Positions 44,107-55,116 of a DNA stretch of 64,000 nucleotides are shown in pieces (the stretch's first letter is position 1; every line of letters begins with the position of its first letter). Origin of the DNA: Mesostigma viride (Eukaryota > Streptophyta > Mesostigmatophyceae > Mesostigmatales > Mesostigmataceae); contig RPFO01000156.1 in assembly GCA_009746045.1 (NCBI GenBank), positions 1,914,845-1,978,844 on the forward strand. Reading direction: 5' to 3'. The position numbers and the translations under genes are program-made. Below the pieces are notes generated by a model. It ran no database searches. It had not been told where the DNA came from and was given only the letters and a program-made list of their open reading frames with translations.

Positions 44107-44999
44107 GCCAAACAATGCCTTGGAACCAAGACTATACATTGCCTCCAAAATGCTTTTATGCAAGCCTTGCCCCAAGTTTATAGGGGACTCTGACTAACAC
44201 CTTGACTTTTTTCAATTCCCTGTTTTCCACACCGTCAATGTTCATTCTTATCGGTGGGTGAATGGCTGCAAATCATGCTTTATGTGACACTTGTGGTAGC
44301 CGTATAGAGATCATGGATCAGGTGCAAAATCCAGCCAACGACTCCTGCATGCATTCCGTTGAAGACTATAACATCTAAACTTCAATGTTTTCATGCTGTG
44401 TGTGCTTTCAGGAACAACTGGAACGTGAACGTCCCAAGATACATGACGCGGCGGCGGGGCACACACACATCATCATGAGGGTGGGTACACGTTACGAATA
44501 GGTAGGGCAGAGCAGTGCGCGCATGTTCTCCACTTTTGACATCATGCGTAAAACTTTGTAATCGTAATCTACTTTGATCAGCTTGCTATACGCAACATAG
44601 CGCTACCAACATGTTGGCCTTTTTATTTATATTTTATTATATTTATTTATTTTTAGAATACTCTGGAGACAACCGATCACACCCGTTCACTCCTAAGAGT
44701 GACTAGTCTTTATTGAAACAATAAGTGAACTGGGCCATCATGAATGAATGGCAAGGTGAAACCGGTTGACAATAAATGTGTGCAGGCTTTTACAGTTGAG
44801 CCTACTAGTCACACCCTCAAAATCATTGTACAAGTCATTGTCAAGTTAGGCCAGTTCACCATGCTGGGGCACATGACCCCTTGGTCCAATCTTGTCCCCA
44901 ACAGCAGCTAGGGTGGGTGGGTGGGAGCTGCAAAAAGGCCTCCCTACGTTCACCACACCACTCTAAGTACGGTGTGAAAATTTAAAACAAGGCACATGT
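44107..44999. repeat. direct duplication, right copy (UBP 3' region)
   Basis: A second copy of 18903-19799, including the final UBP exon at about 44412-44474. The donor site of that exon is altered here (ATCATCATGAGG) and other substitutions are spread over the copy, so this is a nonfunctional fragment. It continues into unrelated GC-rich sequence at 45000. Confidence 0.85.
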
Positions 45000-45000
45000 C

Positions 45001-46500
45001 TCAAGGCGCCGCGCCCCCCTCAATCAAGGGCGGGCACGGTTGCCATTAAGCACTAGTACCGGCGCAACGCCGGGCCCCTTCTCTCTAGTCCTAAGTAACA
45101 ACAAGCACCTTACATGGTGTAGGTGACGTACGGTAGAGCTACGCTACAGGCGGCAGATCGGCCCCCTTGAGCCCGCCGCAACATAACTATAAAATGAGCA
45201 AATAGCTCAAAAAATAGGTGCTGAAGCTAAGGTCCATTGGAGTGCCTTCCTACCAGAGAAACAAGTTTATTACAGTAAGTGTGTGCAGGCTTTAATTGTT
45301 GAGCCTAGCCACACCCTCAAAATCATTGTACAAGTCATGGTCAAGTTAGGCAAGTTCACCATGCTGGGGCCCAGCACATGCCCCCTTGGTCCAATCTTGT
45401 CCCACATCTCCATCTCTGGCCACCTAGGCCGTTTCCAGCCCTGGTGGTAGGAACGCAACCACTTGGAATGCTGGGCTCTCGTTGGCATGATGATGCCCCC
45501 CTTCCCGCCCCCGTGTGGCCGCTACGGTTTCCCGGAGGACGCAGGGCGGAGCCACGTGCGTTCCCCTTATTAGAGGGGCGCATCCCACTTTAGGACTTAC
45601 GTCACCTGGGAACCTCTCCAGCTCACCCAACCACCAGCACCAGCCCACCGGCAAAGCCGCTGGGATTTCCCGAGGGTAGAGCCGCTGCCACCGGCTCTAT
45701 ATCCCCCCCATCGTGATGATAATGATGGCTGCGGACCTCCTAGCGCCAAGGCTCTCCATCGCCATGGTGTCACGCGCCTTGACGCAGCCGCAGCCGAGTC
45801 GAGCTTTATTATGGTATATAATGCATTTTCTTAAAACAACCCCCGACCCCACTGCTGGGTTCCATGCGCACTCCCCCTCAAGGGGGGCGCTGGCCTTTGG
45901 GCGCCTTTGGGCGAGCCCGCCGCCTTTGGGCGAGCGCAGCGGAGCCGTTTTCCAGCGCCCCCCGCGAGGGGAATTTTTTTTTTTAGGCTTGCCAGGCACC
46001 GTAGCATTTTTCAAACAAATTTTTATGAGTGCACATGAATTCCCACGATTTACCGCAGCTTCCCACCTCTCCCTTATCGCCAAAGGCAGAAGGGGCCTGC
46101 TCGCCGGAGCGCCGAGGGGGTACAGGGCGCCTGCCCCCCTCCCCATGCCGACAGGACTTCCCCGACCCACGGCAACCGCTGCCATAGGTGCATCACCTTT
46201 TTTCGCGCCGTCCTTTCGCAGGGCTCTCCGCCAAAATCCACCTTCTCTAATAACCGCCTTCCCTTTTCCCTGACTTTCGAAATTTAAGTCACTACGGGCT
46301 CCCAACAGGAGCCCGGCCGGCGCACCCCAGCGCCATGGGGGAACACCCTAGGACCAGCACTACAACCCTTCACCAATATTTCGAAAACGGTGGGTCACCT
46401 CTCCGTAACACGGGGAGGCTGGGAACGTCGACTTACATTGGGCGTAACAGCCATAGTGGCCGCAAAGCGGCCCCCCCAGCAGCCAGCCCACCTTTCCTCA
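45001..46500. other. GC-rich island, possibly organelle-derived
   Basis: Composition and texture change sharply: many C- and G-runs, short repeats such as GCCTTTGGGCG (three times near 45893-45935), GCGCAGCGGAGCC, and CCCCTCAAGGGGGG. Such short GC repeats are common in organelle intergenic DNA of some green algae, so a nuclear copy of organelle DNA is possible. No plastid or mitochondrial gene is recognised. A dispersed-repeat copy lies at 45230-45410. Confidence 0.3.
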
Positions 46501-48072
46501 CATTGGAAAGTTGCGAGCTGCAAAAAGGCCTCCCTACGTTCACCACACCACTCTAGTTAACGCCAAGCGCATTGGCGTGTTCCTGATTCGGCATATCTCT
46601 ACGATTCCAGCGGCACCGGAACGAGGTCATTCCGACAAGTATCAAGAAAGTTATGGCGTTCCGACTTCCCGGTCGCGCGCGAGCGCGAGCCGGCTGTTAT
46701 TCCAAGTCGTGCGTGAATATGTGCCGACGGCATATTGGGCCGACAGTAACTCCTGGGCTGACAGGAATTAGGTGCTGTACCTACGACGGTATTGGATTAA
46801 TACGTCGTACGCAGGAAATAAGAACCTTAACCTGTGCTCTGTTGGTACCGCAGGCTTAGTCCTGGACTATTGGGTGCAGACGCAATAATCACAGTGTGGG
46901 CTGTACTCTGTGGTCACTGTGTCTATATAGCAGACCTGCTGTACAGGATCTGGACGCTGTACAGGTTAGTATTAGTAGGAGAAACATAGGAAATGCCGCT
47001 TAGGCATGTTAGGGCTACCATCGTCAAGGCTATGCACATATTTACAAGGCTGGCCATGCTGGAGGGATGATGAAGACATATGAGGTGCGTGGCCACCCCT
47101 TTGTACTTTGTAAACATACTCTGCATGGTTTTGGTGCATGTTGGATGGCATATTAAGTGGCACTGTGGGGTTACTAACTTACTGAGTGGTCCTTAGCGCC
47201 TTGTCATGTGGTCATATAGGAAACCCATCAACTTGAGCAGTTCTTGTCGCAATGACCCCCCACATTGAGCATGCGTTGCCGTCAGCGTGCAAGAGTTGAT
47301 TATGTGTGCTTTGGTCAGTTTGCAGATGTCTTTGATGAAGAAGGAGGTGCTAGTGTGGCTAAATGGTTACTCTAATTTCCTTGTAGCGTCTACATGGGTG
47401 GCCGTCTTGGAATGGTTGTAACTTGGGCAGTTCTTGTCAGAATGGCGTCAAACCTTGAACATAGGAGGTACCATATGTGCAGAGAATGGTAGTATGTGGT
47501 TTGGCCAGTTTTCATGAGGCTTAGATGTATAAAGGGGTGTTAGTGTGGTTAAATACTAGCTAAAACCTCCCTTAGCTTCGTCACAGGTGGCAATCTAGGA
47601 ATATCCATCAAATAGGGCTGCGCTTGTCAGAATGACCTGAAAATTTGGGGCTGCATGTCCCCCAACCTCTAGTATTTGGGAATATATGATTTGGCCCTAT
47701 TCCATGTGTTTATGATTTGATAATTTTTTTTTTTCATTAAAAAAGTACCCTTTTTGCGGGAAAATCCATCAATGTGTGTAAACATGATTATTTTGTGCTC
47801 AAAATTAGGTAGCATTTCTCAAAAGTCAGGGAACTATATGGGAATATATGATTTGGTCCCAATATGTTTGCCCACTGCCCTAGGAAAAATGTGACTAGAA
47901 TAGCGTCTTTTTCTATTTTTAGCGCGTTACCGGTGCCCTGTGGGGGCTAGTACCCCCCCCAAGTGGCTGGAAATTTTTTTTTTTATCATATTAATGGTCC
48001 CCAATCATCATTGGATTTTTAGCACATGCATAGGTATGGTTTCCAGAAAAGTGCCCTTTAGGGGTGTCCCCT
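46501..48072. repeat. no gene; diverged tandem repeat of about 190 bp
   Basis: A dispersed-repeat tail lies at 46500-46556. From about 47220 to 47870 a loose tandem recurs with landmarks CAGTTCTTGTC(A/G)GAATG, GGTGTTAGTGTGG and GGGAATATATGATTTGG. No protein-coding frame is supported. The stretch ends at the outer border of the giant inverted repeat. Confidence 0.4.
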
Positions 48073-48315
48073 CCCCTTAATATAACTCTGTCGGATAACC
48101 GGCGTGGGAATAAACTGACTGACTGACTAACCTAAAGTGCACGCTAATCCCCAGTAAACCTGTCAGCATGTGCATGGGAGACACATGTACGCGGTCAGTA
48201 CTCGATGACAAGTTTATATTGAGTTGTCCTCACCATTCACATTTATTGGCATTAATTAATTAACTACGCGGAGTCCCGGTGGGGAGCCGTGGAGCATGAT
48301 TGACACTGCACTCGG

Positions 48316-51300
48316 TTAGTTCTGGCATGGCGTAATCACACGGTACACCGCTCCATACATGCAGCCGGTCAACTGCTGGACGACATCACTCAGACGACCA
48401 CGTGGCTGGACGGTTTCCAAAAGGTCATCATACTCCACCCACTTGTCGCACCACCTGGTGGGGTCAGTGCTTGCAGGCACCAATGTGGTCCAGTGCTTAT
48501 AATACGCTCGCATGAGAATTGCAAGGCGCAGGTCCACTGTGCGTTTAGACATGGCACCGTCTTCATCCACATTAATTCCACATTGAAAGCGACGGGCAAA
48601 GGAGGCCCACTGTACTCGTCCAAGGGGGTATGCTTCAGCCCATGGAGCCTGGTAAACACCAGGTATGCGGGGTTGCCTTTAAAGACACGCTGCCTCAGGC
48701 ACGGTTCCGGTCCCAAGCTTTTACACCGTGCGACTTTGTGGATGCTTATATAGCCTTCCAGGCAGACAGCCCGCATGTTGGCCAACAAACCGGCGTTGTC
48801 CATGAGGCGTGCCAGTACGGAACTGTGCCCCCTTTCTAGGTCGATTGGATGCGGGGGTTCACAATCTTCTTTTTCCGAAGCGCGTGCGACACACTTGTAG
48901 GGTGTAAAGGTAGGCTGGCACCCCTTCAAATGTACAAGAAGTACCGACAATGCTTCATGGACGGACCCCCGCCCTCCCACTTTAATCGGCAGCTCACGCA
49001 CCCGGGCGACTTTGGAAAGCTGATCAAACAGCATGTTCCGCCATTTAGTCATCATGTCCAGCCTACCAGCACTCCGGTAGAACATCAATTTCATGAGAAT
49101 CCAGCCGATCCGGCAAATATCCGGGGTATGTGGCACACCAGGCGGACGTGTCACGAGGAATGACAGTCCTGGGGCGCCAAGTGTTTGCAAGACAAACAAG
49201 ATGGTAAAAAAAATCACGTCAACTGCTGCATCTAAGAAGCAACAGTTGCCTTCGTTTTTCATAACGCGTTGATGCTCGCCTGTTACGACCAAGTCTTGCT
49301 CCGCCATAAACCTGGCACCCTGCTGGCAAGGCGTGCACGGGGCATCATCACCCACCACCTTCAGCAGTGGCGCGGGATCCCTTGGTTTTCGCTTTCGCTT
49401 CCCCCCCGCAGCCGCAGCCGCAGCCTCAGCCGCAGCCTCAGCCGCATCCGCCTCAGCATCCACGTCTATGAATGCGTGAGGCCCCGTACGTGCCTGCTCC
49501 TCGGTTGGGCGCTTCTCAGCACTGTCCACCTCCTCCGCATCTTCAGAAACTGTCCACCCATCATTGCTGGCCGCGACCCCGCCCCCGCTGCCCGCGGCCT
49601 CACCCCCGCTGCCCCGCCCACCACCGCCGTGGCGGCCTCATCCCGGCTGCCCCCGCCCACCACCGCCGTGGCGGCCTCACCCCCGCTGCCCCCGCCCACC
49701 ACCGGCGTGGCGGCCTCGTCCCCGCTGCCCCCGCCCACCGGCGCCGTGGCGGCCTCACCCCCGCTGCCCCCGCCCACCACCGGCGTGGCGGCCTCGTCCC
49801 CGCTGCCCCCGCCCACCACCGCCGTGGCGGCCTCATCCCGGCTGCCCCCGCCCACCACCGCCGTGGCGGCCTCACCCCCGCTGCCCCCGCCCACCACCGG
49901 CGTGGCGGCCTCGTCCCCGCTGCCCCGCCCACCGGCGCCGTGGCGGCCTCACCCCCGCTGCCCCCGCCCACCACCGGCGTGGCGGCCTCGTCCCCGCTGC
50001 CCCGCCCACCACCGCCGTGGCGGCCTCGTCCCCGCTGCCCCGATTGGCTGCTGATGCCACGCGCATGAGCTGCAACACACAGTGCCGATCACACACATCA
50101 CCAGGCAGATTATTGCTGTAAATAAGCCCGGTGTGCCAAGGCCGTGGACATCCTAACAATGGAGATGCTCAGATAAGACGTTACTGCTTGAACACAACAA
50201 ACAACCCGATAAACAGGTAAACTCAGTGCAAAATAACAGGAGCCCTACCTGCGCGAGTATCTGGTTGGTCACGACTGCCTGCGCCAGATTACCCGCTGCA
50301 ACGGGGTCTTTAAGGATTGGCGCCGCACTTGCTGTCACGCCTTGCAAAGCCTCTAGCGCAGCTCGAAGCAGATGTTGCGCCTCATTTGCTACCTCGTAGC
50401 CAGCACGGGCAGCACTGTCCGCATGTGGGAGGCTTGATAAGCCCCCTGAGAGAGCCAAGGACGGCATTGGGGGGAGGCGGAGGTTAGGGGCGGGGGAAGG
50501 ACTGCGAGCTGACCCTGCGTCGCTGGTTGCCGTGTATTACCCCCAGACGCAACCGGCGCTGCACCTTCAGCCTCTTTCTGCTCATCAGCAGACGATGTTG
50601 AGGCTCCAAGCTTCCGCAGCTTTGCATCGCGCTCACTCTTGACAGGCCACACCTTTGCAGCGCGCTTATTCTGGTGCTCATTCAGTCGTCGATGCTGCGT
50701 ACAAACGGCATCCATGTACATTGAAGCAGCATGAAACCAGGAACACCCCATGCCACAAATTCAGAGACGTCACCCATGTGCCTCGGCCGGTTGGTTCAAG
50801 GCCTAGCATTCTACCTGCAATGCATCCAACAGAAAGCAACAACATTGTAGCTACATTACAGGGAAAACCTTACGGCGGCCGTGCATGCGTTGACGTCCCA
50901 CGTATCGCCAGCCAGCTTCTTCAGGTCATCCTTGCGCCTGTGTAACTCCTGTTTCGTGTGTAAGGTAACGACGAGCCTCTCAACGGGAGAGCCCTCAAAA
51001 TCTCTGGACAGACTGACGAAGTCATTCGGTGTCTTGCCATTGTTCACCTGCGCTCCGTGCACGTGCATCCCGGCCCGCGTACGTCCAAAGCATGGATGCC
51101 AGCCACCAGATTGGGTTGTCAACAACCGCCGAAAAGCATCAGGTGCATGTTGGCCCCAAAAAAACAAAAAGGGCATGGCGCCCGGCCACGCATCACCTGC
51201 CTGCATAACGCCAGGGACAACGACCTTGTCTCCGTAATATGCCCAGCCGCGTAACATGAAATTATACCCGCCAACTGCGTAACCGTCTACTGTACTTACC

Positions 51301-51377
51301 GGCTCACGCAATGTCGAGCGCATGGTGGCCAGTGTGTCCTTCACTCTCTCCGCCGACGTAGCCAAGCCGTCTGCCAT
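48316..51377 (-). pseudogene. transposon-borne USP-like protease gene, left arm
   Basis: Likely exons on the minus strand: 51377-50874, 50694-50249 and 50069-48316, with GT...AG borders that keep phase. The product would have an unrecognised N-terminal domain (MADGLATSAERVKDTLATMR...), an Ala-rich helical part, a 13-residue repeat tract, a basic NLS-like KRKRKPRD and a C19 (USP) type protease domain. Relative to the right arm it has single-base losses in a G run near 50470 and at 48572, and several in the repeat tract. These shifts are in homopolymers in most cases and could be sequencing errors. The right arm entry gives the catalytic residues. Confidence 0.6.
49590..50040. repeat. 39-bp coding minisatellite, left arm
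   Basis: About 12 copies of a 39-bp unit encoding GGGSGDEAATAVV and variants (GGEAATAPV, SRDEAATAVV) on the minus strand. Several units lack one G, which breaks the frame. Confidence 0.85.
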
Positions 51378-51459
51378 CGCTGCCGTTCGTTCAACTTTCC
51401 GACCACCTACGTCAAAACATCATTTTTTCAAGGATGGTAATTCATCCTCAAGTCCGCCT

Positions 51460-52160
51460 GTAAGTGGGTGCACACGGGTGTACACTCCGGGTGTACACCG
51501 GTGTACACGCCGGGTGCACTTCGGTCTACTGCCACACGCTACAGTAAGGCCCTGTATGCACTGTATGTAGTGGCGTGACCCACAACGACGTTGTGGATCA
51601 CGCCACTACATAACATATGTACAGTATGCAAGCGCCGACACTTGAGCGTGGCGGTGGGCCGAAGTGTAGCGTGACCCACAACGTCGTTGTGGGTCACGCT
51701 CCACTTCGGTCTGCACTCCCGGGTGCACACGGGTGTACACTCCGGGTGTACACTCCGGGTATACATGCCGGGTGTACACGGTGAAGAGGCGCGACAAGTT
51801 GCGCACTGGCCCCCTTGCGCCGTCCTACAGTACTCCTTATGTACGCAAGTCGGTAGATTGCGTACCTAATGAGACGGCAATTTTCAAATTGCGAGGCGCG
51901 ACAAGTGCGCACTTGCGCCCTTGCGCCGTCCTACAGTACTACTTATGTACGCAAGTCGGTAGATTGCGTACCTAATGAGACGGCAATTTCAAATTGCGAG
52001 GCGCCAGATCCAGGCCCGACGCCGATTTGCGAATGGTCAGATTCGCAACACTGACTAACCCGCGCGTCCGATGCCCGCGAAACGTCAACTCAGCCACGTG
52101 TAGGTCGGCAAATATCTGGCAAAGTCGGTGCAAATTGAGTTTGGCGCCCAAATTTGCATA
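51460..52160. promoter_or_regulatory. divergent intergenic region with iterons and palindromes, left arm
   Basis: This lies between the USP-like gene (minus) and transposase (plus). It holds several copies of GTGTACACxCCGGG, palindromes built on CGTGACCCACAACG and its complement (near 51575-51605 and 51668-51702), and two tandem units of about 106 bp starting GAGGCGCGACAAG (51786 and 893 to 52000). A TATA box-like TATAAAAAAG at about 52159 lies some 130 bp before the transposase ATG. Iterons next to a transposase are often its binding sites; that is inference. Mirror copy at 54416-55116. Confidence 0.55.
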
Positions 52161-52288
52161 TAAAAAAGAGCATCGGTCGTCCTGTGGCACATCCACCACC
52201 AACCTGACCTGCGCACAACCCAAGTGTGCGCACCATCCATACTGTACACGTGTGCCCACCACGAGGGCTGGCGCCATAGCCACGCCCC

Positions 52289-52922
52289 ATGACTAACTTC
52301 ACAGGCAAAGAAAGTGGGGCTAAACCACGGCGGAGACAGCCGCAGCTGTGCGCGCGCGTTCCGGCCAAGAGTGACAATGTTTTGCCCACCGCTGACGACA
52401 AGGCGGCGCCCATCCTGGAGCCACCCAAGACAAAGCTGGTCACGCTCGTGAGCGCGAAGCAGAAAGTTGTCGCAGTCACGTGTATCGAACAGGGAACTAC
52501 CACGCCGTCGGCCGTCGCCAAGCAATATGGAGTGAGCACTTCGACCGTCTGCCGGTGGCTGGAATCTGAGACGAAGGCGAAGATCCGTGCCATGGCTGAT
52601 GACCCAAACCTGAAAAACCACTCGGGCCGAGGGTTGGTGCCCGGCAAACAACGAGAAGGCCGCTTTCCATTAATGGAGGCGGATTTGAGGGACTGGATCG
52701 TCAGCCAGAAGAGAGCCCCTGTGCTTGCGTAAGTTTGCATGCTTTCCTTGTTCTTCGTTTTGCTGAAAACACTCATGGGTAGTTTCTGTCTTTAAACAGC
52801 GGCATGTGTATTTGGTGAACATTCGAAGGAGCGCAAAAGCTTGCTGATTGTCGCCCTCTCATTGCTTGCGTGCCTGTTTTTCCCAATCGTATTGCAGCGT
52901 CGTCAAAGCACAGGCCAAGATG
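52289..52922 (+). pseudogene. transposase N-terminal part, left arm
   Basis: Exon 52289-52728 begins MTNFTGKESGAKPRR and contains a helix-turn-helix (AKQYGVSTSTVCRWLESETK) and the start of a Tc5/CENP-B type second HTH (RFPLMEADLRDWIV). A GTAAGT donor is at 52729 and a TTGCAG acceptor precedes 52898. The second exon is cut at 52922, the edge of the loop. It is a duplicate of the right-arm exon and has no catalytic domain of its own. Confidence 0.7.
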
Positions 52923-53653
52923 CACATGCACTGAAACGAAACAAGCCAAAGAAAATTGGGGTAATAAGGAAGGAAAGACATGCCCACCTGAACAGCGAGG
53001 TTGTCCAAGAACAAGAGGACGTCACGCTTGCCGTACTTGGCGTAGAACTTCTTCAAAAAGGCTTCAAACAGTTGCAACCACACCTCCGGGGCGTGGTCGC
53101 TGAACCAGGCGGAGGCCTGAAAGGTGACAACCGCCTCAGGCATGTACTGGTTGGTCTCGTAAGCCATACGAGCCACGTTCTTACCCGCGCCGGGGAAGAT
53201 GATGAGGGGGGGGGGCATGTCAGCCAGCCAGTTCTCGTCAAAGGGGGAGTGGGGGGCGGTGGTCAGGCAAACGGTAACTGCCCGGTGCTTGTAATCCACC
53301 TTCTTGGTGCCCATGTTCACGTGGGACGCCCCTTTCTCCGCGAAGCACTTGCCCTTCATGTTCCTCAAGGCAAGGCCCACCTGGTCCATGTTAAACCAAA
53401 ACGTGCCGGTAGCGGGGCCGATGGGGAAACGCCCCCAATATGGGTCCCTGAGCGCCCTCAAGCCGCTGTTCAAACCGGCCACGATGAGCCCGGAATGAAA
53501 CTGCTGCAACGCGGGCAACGCCTCCTCCATGGTGACATTGCGGTGGTTGCTCGCCACCCGCGTGACAAGGCCCCGTCGGCACGCGAACTCGCGGGCCCAC
53601 GTGTCGGAGTACGCAAAGCCCATCCCCGCGGTCGGGTAATGTTTAGCCATCAA
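52923..53653. other. single-copy loop of the giant inverted repeat
   Basis: The 731 bp between the two arms. On the minus strand it codes for the DDE catalytic region of the transposase. Its left edge lies just beyond an intron acceptor (TTTCAG at about 52930). Confidence 0.85.
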
Positions 53654-54287
53654 GATCTTGGCCTGTGCTTTGACGACGCTGCAATACGATTGGGAAAAAC
53701 AGGCACGCAAGCAATGAGAGGGCGACAATCAGCAAGCTTTTGCGCTCCTTCGAATGTTCACCAAATACACATGCCGCTGTTTAAAGACAGAAACTACCCA
53801 TGAGTGTTTTCAGCAAAACGAAGAACAAGGAAAGCATGCAAACTTACGCAAGCACAGGGGCTCTCTTCTGGCTGACGATCCAGTCCCTCAAATCCGCCTC
53901 CATTAATGGAAAGCGGCCTTCTCGTTGTTTGCCGGGCACCAACCCTCGGCCCGAGTGGTTTTTCAGGTTTGGGTCATCAGCCATGGCACGGATCTTCGCC
54001 TTCGTCTCAGATTCCAGCCACCGGCAGACGGTCGAAGTGCTCACTCCATATTGCTTGGCGACGGCCGACGGCGTGGTAGTTCCCTGTTCGATACACGTGA
54101 CTGCGACAACTTTCTGCTTCGCGCTCACGAGCGTGACCAGCTTTGTCTTGGGTGGCTCCAGGATGGGCGCCGCCTTGTCGTCAGCGGTGGGCAAAACATT
54201 GTCACTCTTGGCCGGAACGCGCGCGCACAGCTGCGGCTGTCTCCGCCGTGGTTTAGCCCCACTTTCTTTGCCTGTGAAGTTAGTCAT
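52988..54287 (-). pseudogene. pogo/CENP-B-like DDE transposase, 3' truncated
   Basis: Exon 1 is 54287-53848, intron 53847-53679, exon 2 is 53678-52988; phases join to give VLAVVKAQAKIL. Domains in order: basic N-terminus, HTH (VSTSTVCRWLESETKAKI), CENP-B/Tc5 HTH (MGFAYSDTWAREFACRRG), then a DDE_1 catalytic core with FWFNMDQVGLAL (first Asp), KHRAVTVCLTTA, PPLIIFPGAGKN and DVLLFLDNLAVQ (second Asp). The next exon should carry the third acidic residue, but after the intron the reading enters the left arm and is antisense to exon 2. The enzyme would bind terminal repeats and cut DNA; without the third acid it should be inactive. About 377 residues remain. Confidence 0.75.
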
Positions 54288-54415
54288 GGGGCGTGGCTAT
54301 GGCGCCAGCCCTCGTGGTGGGCACACGTGTACAGTATGGATGGTGCGCACACTTGGGTTGTGCGCAGGTCAGGTTGGTGGTGGATGTGCCACAGGACGAC
54401 CGATGCTCTTTTTTA

Positions 54416-55116
54416 TATGCAAATTTGGGCGCCAAACTCAATTTGCACCGACTTTGCCAGATATTTGCCGACCTACACGTGGCTGAGTTGACGTTTCGCG
54501 GGCATCGGACGCGCGGGTTAGTCAGTGTTGCGAATCTGACCATTCGCAAATCGGCGTCGGGCCTGGATCTGGCGCCTCGCAATTTGAAATTGCCGTCTCA
54601 TTAGGTACGCAATCTACCGACTTGCGTACATAAGTAGTACTGTAGGACGGCGCAAGGGCGCAAGTGCGCACTTGTCGCGCCTCGCAATTTGAAAATTGCC
54701 GTCTCATTAGGTACGCAATCTACCGACTTGCGTACATAAGGAGTACTGTAGGACGGCGCAAGGGGGCCAGTGCGCAACTTGTCGCGCCTCTTCACCGTGT
54801 ACACCCGGCATGTATACCCGGAGTGTACACCCGGAGTGTACACCCGTGTGCACCCGGGAGTGCAGACCGAAGTGGAGCGTGACCCACAACGACGTTGTGG
54901 GTCACGCTACACTTCGGCCCACCGCCACGCTCAAGTGTCGGCGCTTGCATACTGTACATATGTTATGTAGTGGCGTGATCCACAACGTCGTTGTGGGTCA
55001 CGCCACTACATACAGTGCATACAGGGCCCTTAGCGTGTGGCAGTAGACCGAAGTGCACCCGGCGTGTACACCGGTGTACACCCGGAGTGTACACCCGTGT
55101 GCACCCACTTACAGGC
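54416..55116. promoter_or_regulatory. divergent intergenic region, right arm
   Basis: Mirror copy of 51460-52160 with the same iterons (GTGTACACCCGG type), palindromes centred near 54888 and 54993, two tandem 106-bp units (54571-54790) and the TATATAAAAA-like box near 54412. It would serve the transposase (minus) and the USP-like gene (plus). Confidence 0.55.

Larger units (their letters stand above)
48073..52922. repeat. giant inverted repeat, left arm
   Basis: The reverse complement of 53654-60261, apart from small indels and a 1,757-bp insertion in the right arm. Up to that insertion, matching positions add to about 106576. The outer end reads CCCCTTAATATAACTCTGTC and includes a GACT tetramer tract. 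The arm carries the USP-like gene on the minus strand, an iteron-rich intergenic region and the first part of the transposase on the plus strand. Confidence 0.9.

Noticed and set aside
49269-50121. Plus-strand Pro/Ala/Arg-rich ORFs over the 39-bp repeat
   Set aside because: They are shadows of the minus-strand coding minisatellite.
52841-53803. A 320-codon plus-strand ORF across the palindrome loop
   Set aside because: It is antisense to the DDE transposase exon, which has clear motifs and splice sites on the minus strand.
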